A program made the position numbers and the translations under genes. The notes under the pieces were generated by a model. It had not been told where the DNA came from and made no database searches. It saw only the letters and a program-made list of their open reading frames with translations. Positions 9,901-21,244 of a stretch of DNA of 64,000 nucleotides are shown here, piece by piece (the first letter of the stretch is position 1; each line of letters opens with the position of its first letter). The stretch comes from Zonotrichia leucophrys gambelii (lineage: Eukaryota > Chordata > Aves > Passeriformes > Passerellidae): contig NC_088173.1 of NCBI RefSeq assembly GCF_028769735.1, positions 9,383,038 through 9,447,037 on the forward strand, given 5' to 3'.

Positions 9901-12675
9901 TGCTGCCACACTGGCGAGGAAACTGGGGATGTGTGGGAGGTTGGGAGGAGACACAGCTGGGACAGGTGACCCCAGCTCACCAAAAGGATATTGCAGACCA
10001 TGTCATGTCAGTATATAAAGTGTGGGGGAAGAGGAAGTGGTTATGGGGAGATGTTTGGAATTGATGGTGTTTGTCTTTCCAAGTCACAGTTATGTGTGAT
10101 GGGCCCTGCTCTCCTGGGTGAACGCCTGCCTGCCCATGGGAAGCAGGGAATGAATTCCTTCTTTTGTTTTGTGTGTGCAGCTTTTGCTTTGCCTGTTCAA
10201 ATGTCTTTATTGGAACCCATGAGTTTTCTCAGTTCTACCTTTCAGATTCTCTCCCTGATCTCTGGTGGGGGAGTGAGTGAGAGGCTGTGTGTGGCTCTGC
10301 TGCTGCCTGGGGTTAAACCACAACACTTCAATGCTTTTGTTTTCCTTTTTCCAGTCCTATCGGGACCTGAAAGAAGTGACTCCTGAAGCACTGCAAATGG
10401 TTAAGAGAAACTTTGAATGGGTTTCAGAAAGAGTGGAGGTACTTGTTTTTATAAACAACACATCTAGACTTTGATAACTGTGTGCCTTCAATCCTGTTGA
10501 CTGCTTTTATTTCTCCTCTCCCTCTCCACTGTTTTCTCTAGTTGCTTCTAAAAACAAAGAGCCAAGGTAGAGTTGTGGTGTTAATGGGATCTTCTTCTGA
10601 CCTCAGTCACTGTGAAAAAATAAAAAAGGCATGTGCAACCTTTGGAATTCCTTGTGAATTAAGAGTGACTTCTGCTCACAAAGGGCCAGATGAAACCCTG
10701 AGGATCAAAGCAGAATATGAAGGTAAATGCCAAGAAATACTGTTTTGGATTGACACAGTATCATGTTTCAGAATGACTTGGCAACTTAAGATTGATGTGG
10801 GGTTTTTCCATTTTTTTGTTAAACAGAACAGCAAGCTGTGTTACAGTTGTTTCACAGTTGCTAGTAGCATGACTGCTTTAGGTAATTTTAGAGTAATTTT
10901 AAATCCTGCTGTGCTGCCACACCTTCCATTACTCAAAGCCTAACCTCTGCTTTTATCTCAGTATCAGAAATGCTTTGCCCAAGCCCTGATCATGTTAATA
11001 GATTTACTGTAGTACCTTCTGGTGATGCCAGCATTTCTGAAACAAAGCAGGACAACATTTTCTCTGACTGACTGAATATTCTCATGTGTTGTATTAGGCA
11101 GATGTTGCTCCCACCATGTTTTTTCTGTTTGATAAAAACATTCTTGCTTATTACTTTAGATGCCATGAGAAAAAAATGCTTGCTTTAAATTACTCTCTTT
11201 GACAAGAAGACTTAACATCTCTTCAAAAGTGTGTCTAGCCTAGCAGAGGAGATACAGGAATTATTTATTTCTGTGGGAGTATACACATTCTATGCATACC
11301 ATTCTACTTGGTGAAACTACAAATGTGGTAATCATAGTTAAAACACTTACTTTGAGGTGAATTGTTTCAGATTTAAGGAGAGGAACACTTACAGATGCCA
11401 GAGGATTAATGGCTATGTTCTTTGTAAAGCTTACCAGCACCTCTTCCTCTGATAGAGACTTCCCCTCAGAGGCAGAGTAAGAAATGCTAATTTCAGCTGT
11501 GTCTGGTAAACATAGCTGGGATTTAAGAATGTAAGATTTCTTAGAAGATATTTCTCTAAAAGAGGAAGTTGGACACAAAATATTAGTGCCATGTGATGGA
11601 ATTGAAAAGATGACTGCAAACACAGCTATGAACTCAGACAAAGCTCCATGAAAGCAAGTGGTAGAGAACAAGGGGGATTGCTTATCTCCAAATGTCTTCC
11701 TCCCCAGGAGATGGAATCCCAACAGTGTTTGTTGCAGTGGCTGGCAGAAGCAATGGCTTGGGGCCAGTGATGTCTGGTAACACTGCTTACCCAGTTGTCA
11801 ACTGCCCTCCACTCTCAGCTGACTGGGGCACTCAGGATGTGTGGTCCTCTCTCAGACTACCCAGTGGTAAGATGATCTTCAACTTATGCTCTTGTTCTGA
11901 TCTAGCTCCATTTTTCTGTTCTTATTGTACTGTACACACAAGGGGCAAAGCATTGGAAAACCAGCTGGATCAGCAAGGTGTGTGGAAATCTGTTACATGC
12001 AGGCTTTGACTTCTTAATGGCAAAAAGCCCAACAGACACAGCAAAGATTACATAGAAATAATCCTTAAAAAAGTAAGCCTTGGCTTATCCTTGCTGAACT
12101 TTTTATTTTGAAATTGAAAATAATATTAATGGGAATTTAAGTAATTGAATTTTGATGCATTTTCCTTATGATCAAAGATCAAATAGTATCTTTCTCAACA
12201 ATCAGTGTAGGTAAACCTCAACACTTAACTAATTTTTACCTGTATTATTTTTAATTTAGTAACTCTAGCGGAGGCCCAGAAATCTGTTACCTCTATATAA
12301 GGGAGTCATTTGAAGGATGGCTTTTGGTGTGAAGTGCCACAAAGCAGTAAAATTAAAAGTAATGGAACATGTGACACTTCATTAGCTTTAAAACTGGTCA
12401 TGTGGCTCCTGGAGGCTGAAACAAGCCTTATCTTAAATTGTTCTTCAAAGGAAATGTTTTGTTTGACTATAAACTATGCTTTAGTAAGTGGCATTCTCTT
12501 CTCTGCAGGTCTTAGCTGTCCCACTACTCTGTCACCTGAAGGAGCTGCCCAGTTTGCTGCCCAGATATTTGGGCTAAACAACCATTTAGTGTGGGCCAAA
12601 CTGCGATCAAACATGTTAAACACCTGGATCTCCCTGAAGCAGGCTGACAAAAAACTTAGAGAGTGCTCCTTGTAA
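3966..12675 (+). CDS. PAICS: PAICS: bifunctional AIR carboxylase / SAICAR synthetase, complete gene
   Basis: PAICS performs two consecutive cytosolic steps of de novo purine synthesis: AIR to CAIR, and CAIR plus aspartate to SAICAR. The nine coding exons (19, 198, 179, 180, 114, 84, 181, 159 and 167 bp) join to 1281 bp, or 426 codons plus stop, against 425 residues in human. SAICAR synthetase occupies about residues 8-258, with the EGKTKEVYE nucleotide loop and the [11 protein letters not shown] segment. A short linker follows, then the PurE-type AIR carboxylase at about 266-426, with GSSSD, the SAHKGPDET segment of metazoan class II enzymes, and [10 protein letters not shown]. Every junction keeps frame and uses GT/AG. 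The start at 3966 has a good context (gccATGG) and gives a short lead-in of human-like length. There is no targeting signal, stop or frameshift. The gene is divergent from PPAT and convergent with LONRF1. Confidence 0.97.
3985..4585 (+). other. PAICS: PAICS intron 1
   Basis: A 601-bp intron, mostly within the CpG island. It ends with a strong poly-T tract and TCTAG acceptor at 4581..4585. No repeat or RNA gene was recognised. Confidence 0.85.
4586..4783 (+). CDS. PAICS: PAICS exon 2, SAICAR synthetase N-terminal lobe
   Basis: Encodes residues about 7-72, including the [14 protein letters not shown] glycine-containing loop that contacts ATP in the SAICAR synthetase fold and the [14 protein letters not shown] segment. 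It begins and ends in phase 1; the donor is GTCAGT, slightly off consensus. Confidence 0.95.
4784..7384 (+). other. PAICS: PAICS intron 2
   Basis: The longest PAICS intron, about 2.6 kb. It is AT-rich, and an LTR-like patch near 6330..6870 is listed separately. Nothing else recognisable was found. Confidence 0.85.
6330..6870 (-). mobile_element. LTR-like patch, probably antisense endogenous retrovirus LTR
   Basis: The stretch contains a GC-richer edge near 6360..6450 with a GCAGAGC-rich run, then an A-rich middle, then a block near 6600..6720 that resembles avian retroviral LTRs I recall in reverse orientation. Boundaries and family are uncertain. No coding remnants were seen. Confidence 0.35.
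7385..7563 (+). CDS. PAICS: PAICS exon 3, SAICAR synthetase
   Basis: Encodes residues about 73-132, including [11 protein letters not shown] and [15 protein letters not shown], the strongly conserved core of SAICAR synthetase where the substrate phosphate is bound. Acceptor TTTAG; donor GTAAGT in phase 0. Confidence 0.96.
8210..8389 (+). CDS. PAICS: PAICS exon 4, SAICAR synthetase
   Basis: Sixty whole codons (residues 133-192) with [13 protein letters not shown] and the [14 protein letters not shown] helix region; both boundaries are phase 0. Intron 3 before it (7564..8209) shows no recognisable element. Confidence 0.96.
8481..8594 (+). CDS. PAICS: PAICS exon 5, SAICAR synthetase C-terminal lobe
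   Basis: Thirty-eight codons (193-230) carrying IEFGV, the [13 protein letters not shown] segment with the metal and substrate contacts of the family, and the RSQQKDKQ end. Intron 4 before it is only 91 bp. The donor is GTGGTG, a weak match to consensus. Confidence 0.96.
8595..10354 (+). other. PAICS: PAICS intron 5
   Basis: About 1.76 kb. The right-hand third is a retroviral LTR listed separately, which leaves only 29 bp of other sequence before exon 6. The rest shows nothing recognisable. Confidence 0.85.
9720..10325 (+). mobile_element. Solo endogenous-retrovirus LTR (5'-truncated) in PAICS intron 5
   Basis: The sequence closely follows an LTR family I recall as widespread in passerine genomes: a block near 9770 beginning GGCTGGCAGTGGCTAAT, a region around 9880 with ACCCCAAGGCC, a TATA box (TATATAA at 10012..10018), and an end of AACCACAACA at 10325. 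It is in the sense orientation relative to PAICS. There is no internal retroviral coding sequence, so it is a solo LTR. The left boundary is soft because the 5' part looks truncated. The open frames across it are incidental. Confidence 0.75.
10355..10438 (+). CDS. PAICS: PAICS exon 6, end of SAICAR synthetase domain
   Basis: Twenty-eight codons (231-258), [13 protein letters not shown] to SERVE, both boundaries phase 0. This is the last helix of the synthetase domain before the interdomain linker. Its acceptor lies 29 bp past the LTR end. Confidence 0.95.
10542..10722 (+). CDS. PAICS: PAICS exon 7, linker and start of AIR carboxylase
   Basis: Encodes residues 259-318 plus one base. After the LLLKTKSQG linker comes the PurE Rossmann-like start [11 protein letters not shown], where the loop binds the AIR phosphate, and the [10 protein letters not shown] motif of CO2-using class II carboxylases. 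Donor GTAAAT in phase 1. Confidence 0.96.
10723..11707 (+). other. PAICS: PAICS intron 7
   Basis: A 985-bp intron of ordinary AT-rich sequence. The antisense open frame at 11261..11722 has no domain and overlaps exon 8. Confidence 0.85.
11708..11866 (+). CDS. PAICS: PAICS exon 8, AIR carboxylase core
   Basis: Encodes residues about 319-371, [20 protein letters not shown] and the NTAYPV region, the CO2/AIR active-site loops of the PurE fold. It begins and ends in phase 1. Confidence 0.96.
11867..12508 (+). other. PAICS: PAICS intron 8
   Basis: A 642-bp intron with nothing recognisable beyond splice signals. Confidence 0.85.
12509..12675 (+). CDS. PAICS: PAICS exon 9, C-terminus and stop
   Basis: Encodes the last 54 residues, [11 protein letters not shown] to RECSL, then TAA at 12673..12675. 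It includes the [10 protein letters not shown] helix and the ISLKQADKK tail that packs in the octamer. The length and ending agree with vertebrate PAICS. Confidence 0.96.
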
Positions 12676-13720
12676 GTCACACTGACAAGTAACTGTTAGT
12701 TACACAGTGATAATGGTGTGTGCATTTTCGTTCATATTAGGATTTACCCCTGGATGAGCTCAGAAGTCCTGCATCATTTCTTGCAGAAGAAAGCATTGTT
12801 AGAGCAGAATAGGAAGTTTGTTGTGTCGTCATCCTTCCCTTGTGTATTTTTTAATACAACAGCTAAGTAGAGATGGGGAAGTAGAATTTTAGGTACTCTT
12901 AAGTACTCTTTCTGTTGCTCCAGAATGGTACTGTTCTGCTTTTTAGCCTATAATGTTAACTACAGACTATGTCAAGAGAATGATTTGGTACAATCTTAAT
13001 AGAATTCAACTAGTCTTCTGCACTTCTGTAACAGTAACATTCTTATATAGTGTTAATCTATGTCTTGAACCTTATTAACTGAACTGGATTGCTGACAAAG
13101 GCCAGTGTTGATGCTGTTCTGCTTGCAATGATGGTATGCTTTCTTTAGCAATAAAATGGCAACATATACTGTATTAATAGGAAAAGAGTGTGGAAAAATG
13201 GCTTAAGAGCCTGAAATAAATACATGCCTTATTTTAAAAATGTATATACATACATGTATCTTTTCAAAAAATGTGTATGTGTATATTTACCCCATTGATA
13301 TCTTTTGGAATGATGTGATGGAGTTGACACCAATTTGCTTGTTCATAACAAGCCATAAATACAAGTGGCTTGAGTGACCTGTAACTTGGCTTGTTGCTGT
13401 TTGCTCTAACTCTTGCCTAGGCAGATGTACCTTCAGTAGTTCTGTAGGGGCTGTGATGATGTTGGACTGTCTTCATACACTTCAATAACTATAGCTATTC
13501 TGTGTCTATATTTCCTCACTCTGTTTCTGTGGAAATTTTACTGAACAGGGGAACAAATACTAAAGCAACAAACTTCTGGGGGGAAATCTAAGCATGACTT
13601 TCTTGTCTTTGCACACACCAGTCTTTTGAGTAAGTAAGATTCTAACATATATGCAATTACTCAAAGTATGTAACACCTATGCTTTTACAATTCTAAATAA
13701 ACTATTGAATGCAAATCTGC
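12676..13720 (+). other. PAICS: PAICS 3' UTR with several poly(A) signals
   Basis: No further coding is seen after the stop. AATAAA hexamers at 13150..13155, 13215..13220 and 13696..13701 suggest alternative 3' ends about 0.5 kb and 1.0 kb after the stop. The UTR end is inferred from the most distal signal. Confidence 0.6.
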
Positions 13721-14230
13721 TTCATGGAGATTTATTGAGTAAGTACACTCAAAAGTAGCTATCAGCTGTGGTTGTAACTTCAGGACTGCAAATTAGGTAA
13801 TAATCTTGTAAGAAGCTTATGCACTAAAACCTGCATGGAACACTATTAGGTGACAGCCTTCTGAAAAATGCTCTGCTCTTTGATTGTCTCAGGAGTGTTT
13901 TGTTCATTAAGTACTCCTCTGTGATGGTGTGGTGGGTCAGGCTTGCCCTGTGGTGAGGAACTGGAATAAGTGTTGCTGCTGGCCTTCTTCACAGGCACTG
14001 ACCACATTTTATGTGTATCAGTGAAGAAGAGCTCTAAACAGTGTTCCCTTGAATGCAAGGGTTTAAAATTGGTCTCAGCTTATTCTAAAGTAAAAGAACT
14101 AGAACTCTTCTTAAGCATGAGGGCAGTTGCTTTTGTAATGAATCTCTAAATGAAGTATCAATAATAGTGAGGATTAGTGAAGAACAGAGGCTGAAACTCC
14201 TTTGTGGCATGATCTAGATGAGGGCATTTA
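13721..14230. other. Intergenic, nothing recognised
   Basis: AT-rich sequence between the PAICS 3' end and a CR1 fragment. Short antisense frames here have no recognisable content. Confidence 0.6.
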
Positions 14231-14231
14231 G

Positions 14232-14676
14232 AGTCTATTGCTAGCAAATTTGCAAATAACATCAAGTTGGGGCTGGCATGTTGGTCTTTGTGTCTTTAGC
14301 CTGGAGAGGGCTCAGGAGGGGCCTCAGTGCCCTCCACAGCTCCCTGAAGGGCGGCTCAGGCTCAGTGGGGAGGGGTTCGTCTCTCCTGCTGTGCCTGCAG
14401 TGAGAGGACAAGAGGAGATGGCCTAAAGCACAGACAGGGCAGATTCAGATTAAATATTAGAATTTCTTTTCACTCTGTTGTTGGGCATTGGAATAGGTTG
14501 CCTGGGGTGGTGGAGTCACCAGTCCCTGAAGGTGGTCAAAAGGTGTCTGGATCTGGTACTGGGTGATAAGGTCTAATGCTTTAGGGGTTGCAGTGATAAT
14601 GCTGGGTGCATGGTTGGACTGGGTGGATGATCTCTTAAGGGTCTCTTCCAACCTAGATGATTCTATATTGTATTTG
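14232..14676 (+). mobile_element. CR1 LINE 3' fragment with internal deletion
   Basis: The left end encodes a degraded version of the reverse-transcriptase C-terminal region (SKFAN-like, from CR1 SKFAD). After a deletion come the typical CR1 3' segments, including CTGGAGAGGGCTCAGG, the GTTGCCTGGGGTGGTGGAGTC-like stretch and the terminal CCAACCTAGATGATTCTAT. It is the sense strand of the element. Confidence 0.85.
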
Positions 14677-14859
14677 TAAAGATCCTCAGGACTGTGGGAT
14701 TTTTTTAGCAAGCAAGCTATTTACCAAGTTAGTACTTGCCTGCATACTTGCGGAGCCACATCTGAAAGCAGGCCAACAGTGCTCCTGACAAGACACTGAT
14801 GTTAACTTCAGCTAGCAGGAGAATTAATGGGTGAGGAGTCCATGCTCTTTTGTTGGCTT

Positions 14860-15175
14860 GTGTGAGTTGGATCATCTTATCTTGTAATCAGACAAGCACC
14901 AGAGCCAACAATTGTAAAGGCGATTGCGGCATTTCTTCCTCCTGGAGGCCGCAGTCGGCTCACTCAGTGCACAACAATACCCAGCCTGAGGGTGAAGTTA
15001 CACAACCGGTGAAGGTGTTATTTCCTATTCGGCCCTACCCAGACTACACTGGGTGTTGGCTCTGATGGGTAATCAACCTGACAAGCTTACTAACGACCTG
15101 ACCACCCCAGCTCCCTGCTGGGATACACAACTACAGCCAGCCACTGGTTTCTTCAGCCCATAGTGCTGTGCTGTC
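14860..15175. mobile_element. CpG-bearing insertion-like patch, possible LTR
   Basis: This patch is richer in GC and CpG than its AT-rich surroundings (for example GGCGATTGCGG near 14920 and CCTATTCGGCCC near 15025). Such islands in intergenic bird DNA are often young retroviral LTRs, but I do not recognise the family and see no clear ends. Confidence 0.25.
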
Positions 15176-18100
15176 TGCAGTCTTCCCCTGTGCAATAGCA
15201 ATTAGTAATAGATGATGATTTGAGTATTAACACCTGAAATACTGTTTGGTCTCTAGATACTTTACTCACATTACTTTAACCGGGATTCTAGCAACTTCAT
15301 TTGTAAAATTGTGCCAATTTACATGAGGCATGAGCATGCTAAGTGCTTTAGTTGCCATAGAGATGGTCATTCTTCAGCTTTTGGATGGGGTGTGTTGTTT
15401 GGGGTTTTTTTTTGTGCAGTCTGTATTGAACTTTCTACTTGCAAATCCTTGCTTGAGCAGTTGCCTTGCAAAGAAGCACCAGGACACAGCAGCTGACATT
15501 AACAGTGTGCTGCTGTGCTCAGCAGACAAAACCTGCAAAGTCTGTCACCTCTGCAAGGATTTTCTGTAGCTGCCCTAAAGGTCAGCTGTTTAGTTTAGCT
15601 GAAACTTCTTCACAAAGCTTTTGCTGTGGAATGAAAATACTTCCCTTTGATTTGGCATTCCAACTATTACATTAATGCAATAAACTGAAAATTGCTCCAG
15701 CCAGAAATTGCTCTTGTAGCACTTGTGCTTTTTTGATGCAATTTAAAAAACAATCCTAACAAGTTCTTGAATAAAAAAGTGCTTTTATCTTGACAGAAAT
15801 TATCGTGTTAGAGCAGTTAGTGAAGTTTATTTGTATTTGGTAAATTGAGTTGAAATGCCTGTAATGGAGGTCTTTTAAGCATCTGCTGTGAAGTTAGGAC
15901 CCTGAATTAAATCATGTCCTAGTTAGCAGTTACCTGCTTAACAGTAAATGTTCTTCAAAGATATCAGCAAAAAACTGTTTGGACTTAGCAGAGGGAAGTG
16001 CTGACAGCAGAACTTCTTTTACATCCTGCACTGCTTCAGGTACAGGTGAGTGGCAGCTGATGCTCAGCCTTGCTAACATCATTTCATTCCCACAAAAAAA
16101 GCCATACCCAAAGAACCCCCATTTTGTAAAAGTGAGGGAAAATCAGCTATGGCTCCCACAGCTTTGTTCTCCATCCACAGCTCAAAGGTTAAAGCATCTA
16201 TCCAGAACACTGAAGTGTGTTTTTAACATCTGCTGCCTGTGGGGAGCTGTAAAAGTGAATTGAAGGCCTAGGAGAGAATGTGCTCTAGACTTCTTGGGGA
16301 CAGCATTAAGGCAGTCTCTGTTTTAAAGGAATTCATACCCAAAAATAAATCATGATTGTTCTTCCACTGGAGTGCACATTTGGACCTTTTCTTGTGGCCT
16401 CAGTGACTTTTTTAGCACTGCAATTTAATTGTGAAATAGTGGTGAAAATTCTGAGCCATTTAAAATAAAATCAGAGATGGCTGTTGCACCACCACTGCAG
16501 TTGCAGTTTGAATTGTGTCGCAGTTGGCATTTTCATCTGTGCATTTTCAGATGACACTTGCTGTTCAAAACTTCCAAAAGCTTGACTGCTTTTTGGGCTG
16601 AGGCAAGAATAAAGTGTAAATGTTGGAACACTCAAGACTTGTTTCAAAGTATGTACTAGAGGAGAAAGTTATAAAAGTTTCATCAAGCGTTAATAAAAAA
16701 ACCCCAAGAAAAACAACAACAAAAACCCCAACACAAACTAGGAATTTCCTGCAGAGCTGAAATGCCTCTAGAATTGTATTGCAGTCCCAGTTCCCAGATC
16801 CCTGTTCCACTTGTGAGCTAAATGTGTGCATTCAGAGCTCCTCACTGCTGCTGTGCACTGGCTACCTGGGTGAGAGGGACCCAAAGCCACTTAATCATCT
16901 ACTTGTGCACTTTTGCAGAAGCATTTCAGATTTTAACGGGGCAAACCAGCCTCTTACTAATCATCCTTATCAGGATACACAAAGTTAGTGTTCCAGTTGG
17001 GTCCTCAAAGCCCATCTATCCACACAAAACCTAACATGCACTGTGCATGTTAGAACAGCCACCTAATCGTAAGCAATTTGATCTCCTTGCTCCTGAAGGA
17101 AAGGACAAAACAACCTTACCCTCAATTCTTAGAAGGGTGCTTTAACCACCACAGGCATGCACAGATCTGTGGGAAGGGGAGATCACGACCTCCCCTTTTC
17201 CCCCCACTGCCTCAGTTTGTTTCCTTGCCTCTAGAGCTTTGGGTTTCTGCCTCGGGAGTCTCGTAGCAGGCCTCAGACAGGTCCTGTTATCTTCCTTCTC
17301 TATGAAATGTCAGTTCAGCTACAATGGGGAGCTTTCTGCAGGACAGGATTTACTTCCTGAAGGGTATTCCCTGAGTGCAAAGGTGATCTCAGACAGACTT
17401 GTTTTTCCCTGTGGGAGGTAAAATTCAAAACTTCTTTAGGAAGGAATGAAGATGCATTTGCACAGAAGTTGCTAAAAGAATGAACTGTAACAGCTTCTCT
17501 CTCTCTCTCCCCTCCTGATGACAGATGTCATCACCAGTAGGAGGATATCTTCACAGAAAAATAGTACAGCAAAAAAGCTGCCAGAAGCCTAACAGATGCT
17601 TGTGAATATCAAACATTAAGTTCGAGTCTTTTTCAATGACAGAGCTTTCTACAGAAAAGAATGGGTTGTAGTTCACTTGGTGCTTCCCAGACCCCAGGAT
17701 TTCATCCAGCAGCCAGCTGAAGCATCTGGTGAACAGGTCTGATATGGTGGCAGAGGAAAGAGGATGGGCTGTGGTCCCTACAAGGAACCCTCAGTCAGAA
17801 TCAAGTGAGGGCTGATGCAAGAGGGGAAAAAAAGAAGGAAGAAAACAAGAAAAAAAGAAACATTGCCCCTCCCCTTACAGCACTGTCAGGGAGAAGCCAG
17901 CAGCCCACTTTGCCCCTCCTATAGCCCTTTTATGCTGAGAAAAATATTCTGACAGACCAGAAAGCTCTTGAGCACAAGGAATCAACACTCACTCAAATAG
18001 ATAGTATAATTAAGATGCCAAGCTCCAGAGAACTTGTTTGGATTGGAAAGTGACTGTATTTGTCTTAGTTCCCTTTTCTAACACTAAACATCTACTAAAC

Positions 18101-19480
18101 AGCCAGTTTCATAGCTAGTACAGGTTCATATTCAGTATGCTTTGAAAGTTATTTCCAAGATATGACATCCTTCCAACTTACCAAACAAAACCAAACCCCT
18201 CAACTAGAATTGTGAAGACTTCCTTACCAATTACTTCCTCTATAACACTCAAAACATTTTGTCCTAGAGCCTCTCATATGCTCTTAGGCTTTTCTGACTC
18301 AAATTTAACTACATCACTTCTACAATCAAGAGTGGATTTTTTAAAAATCCATGGTGAAATCCTGCTATTTGTCTTTGCTTGTGAAAGCAGTTGCAGTCAT
18401 GAGCAGACAGGAAAGCATAACTTCACAAAAACAAGGGTCAATAGACTATTTTGTTTTGCTTTGGTAAAGGCCTTAGAATATCTTAAATCCTATGATTAAA
18501 CATTGCACAGCTTTAGGGTTTTTGGGTTTTTTAATTGTAGAAAAGTGCATAAATGAAAGGATAATGGATGGATTGCAGCGTGGATACTATTGATACTATT
18601 TTCCTTAAACAGGTATTTCATCTACTAAGTGGAAACCTTTCCCATTATAAATCTAGCTGTAGCTGGCCAGGTACTGAAAAAACATCACAGCCTTGGTGAG
18701 GTGCAGGCCAGGTGTGCTTTGGCTACTGCTCCTGACAGTGCTCAAGGCAGCCATTCCTTGGGAACTGTCCCTGCCGCAGTGCCGGGTGAGCAGAGCCCGG
18801 TGCTGTGGGGCTCCCTCATGCTGCTCCCCAGGACTCAGTGTGCAGGTAATTCTACCCTACCATACTGTCTCGTTTGTAATTAATGCAAGTGAGGCTGAAG
18901 CACAAATTGAGTATCTAGCAGATATTTACCCCACCCCACACATACTAATGCAGAGCTCCAAGGAATGGGTTAGATCAACTAAAAAACCAAAAAGATGACC
19001 AAGTGTTCTAAAGCATATAGCAATGTTTGAATCTGGCCTCATTTTTCATGGGGTTCAGAGCAAACACCTTTCTACTGATGTTCTAACATCACTTTGAGTT
19101 TCACTCCCATCAACATATCTTACAGTCATCTTTGCACATTGTCCTTAAAGAAACTTAGGGCCAGTAAAAGGCCCACAAAGAAACCATTTGCTTGAATTAA
19201 TGTGACAAATACTTGCCAATTGCCAAAATAAAAATCAGGTTAGATGGAGAAATATGAAGTTGCCATTTCATACCAAGAAACAGAAGTTTCTAAACGAAAT
19301 GTTCATCAGTGCTGATCCAGAGCAGCAAGCTGTTACAAGAAATGATGTTTGGTAAAAGGCTGGAGGTAAATATTAATCATAAATTAGGAATTTTAGTGAG
19401 ATCTCTGGCCATAATTAAAAAAACTGGGAAGAAGTCCTTGCCAAAATACACATCACTTCCAGGCAGGTATTTCTGAGTAT
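15176..19480. other. Intergenic, nothing recognised
   Basis: About 4.3 kb of AT-rich sequence between the convergent genes. It contains a short CT microsatellite and several chance open frames without domains. I found no exon of SRP72, the human neighbour of PAICS, on either strand. Confidence 0.55.
17494..17510 (+). repeat. (CT)n microsatellite
   Basis: Short run of CT dinucleotides, intergenic. Confidence 0.8.
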
Positions 19481-19815
19481 GGTGACTCCACCCCATCACA
19501 GTGAGGTTTATGAGCTCTCTCATATTAACATACACACACATCCAATTCACTGTATAGCTATTTATAGATCACCAATCTTATGAGACACATTGAATTGTGT
19601 TCTCATGCTTACACAAAGAACATTTCTACACCAACCAATCAATCGTATGACTGAACAAAGAAGGCACAATCTCATAAATAAGGTGCCCCAACAGTAACTT
19701 AGGGCAGTTCGTGTTGGCTGGCCCAGGAGTGCTGCCCAGCAAAGGAGACTCCCTTAAGTCTTGAGGCTGACTCCTGAGAGGTTGACTCTTTTCTTGACTG
19801 TTGCTCATCATCAGG
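19480..19815. mobile_element. LTR-like patch in intergenic region
   Basis: The right half has a retroviral-LTR flavour: an ATAAATAAGGTGCC stretch near 19675, then a GC-richer block with CTGGCCCAGGAGTGCTGCC and a pyrimidine-rich end near 19800. No internal coding region is present. Family and ends are unresolved. Confidence 0.3.
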
Positions 19816-21244
19816 TAAGACTAATCATTCATGGTATTGTACCTTGCCTACATAGGAAGTGAGTTTTCCCCAAGTGTAGATCACCTGCATTCCATTCAGG
19901 CTTAATTACATTGATTTTGAACCTTACTACAACAATATAAGGTGATCAACTTTGTCCTTAGCCAGCGGTTGTTTAATTGTTTGATAGCTAAAGAATCTAT
20001 GCTGTGTGATGGGGAAGAGGAGGGGAAGAAAATTTAAAGAGTAACTGTAAGAAAGTACTCCCCAAATTCAAAATACAATGTACAAAGTACAGCATGGTAC
20101 TCTTTCCAACCTATTTACTGAAAGGGCTTTGCAAACATTGAGTTTGTTGTTCTGCCCCACTGTAACTGCACAAAATGACACCATCTGGTATATAAAATAT
20201 TCACTTAAAAATTCCAATTTGAGAAACCTCTTAAAAATATTTCATCTCCAATCTCAATTTTCTATCATTCCCAAGAGCACCTATAATAATCACATCAGTG
20301 GAGTGGTTACTGAAGATTGGTTACTTATCATTAGCCTTAATGCCACATTTGTTAAACACAGTAAATTTGCTTTTTATATTGTAGTTGTTTTTCTTCAATA
20401 AAGTTTTGCCTTACATAGTTTATACAATTCCAGAAGTAAAACTCCTTCATGCACAAGGCAGTGCAACCCAATTGACACTTGAATTTTTACTGTATTAAGA
20501 AGCTTATAAAGACACTTAAAAGCCACATCTTTCAGCAGACTGGGGAATATTCAATTTCAAACTCAAGCTCTTGGCAAGAATGTAAAAAAAAATTAGCATT
20601 AGTTTATTTGGGTATTTCAGGCTTGCCTACAGGAACTTTTTAGACTGCCAAGGAAAAAAAATCCTGCCACCTGCATTCTTAAGAAGATCATGGTGAAACA
20701 CAGATTACACTTCTAAGGGTATAGCATACAGAAGTGGAAAAATAGAGGATTCCCCTTCCTATGCAAATAAAGCTTTCCAAATATTCAACCAGGACTTCAG
20801 TCATACCCTAAAGAGGAAATTTACCCTGGCTAGAAACTGATATTGGAAGACGACCCAGCAGATTTTAAGCTGCCTGTACTATCTCCAGCCTTGAACTCCA
20901 GAAGAGAACAAGGCCAGAGTATCTGACTAGCAAGTCAGTGAAATACCTCACTGCTCTGCAAGGACAGTTCCCTACAGCTTCTAAGTTTTGCAAAATGCCA
21001 GCTTCATATGTGATTTAAACAAAGTAGAAATAAAAGCAGGACACCAGGAAAAACCTGTCTGACCAATATTCAGTCTGAGACAGGTACTATAATCAGAAAC
21101 AGATTATGAACGTACCCGTTATGTCATGAAGTGCTCACAACCTTAATGTAGGTTAAACAGCAGCTTCTGGATTTACTTAAGATCCCAGAATAGAAGCATA
21201 TGGAAAAGCAAAGTGATTTAAAGTTTCTGACAAAGTTTAAAATA
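19816..21244. other. Intergenic before the LONRF1 3' end
   Basis: AT-rich, with no gene seen. A plus-strand AATAAA at 20397..20402 is isolated and not linked to any transcript I can support. Confidence 0.5.

Noticed and set aside
9714..10386. Open frames of 95 (minus) and 131 (plus) codons in PAICS intron 5
   Set aside because: Both lie in the solo LTR, and the plus frame runs into exon 6 in the wrong frame. Neither resembles a viral or host protein.
11261..11722. A 153-codon minus-strand open frame at PAICS intron 7
   Set aside because: It overlaps exon 8 on the opposite strand and has no domain content.
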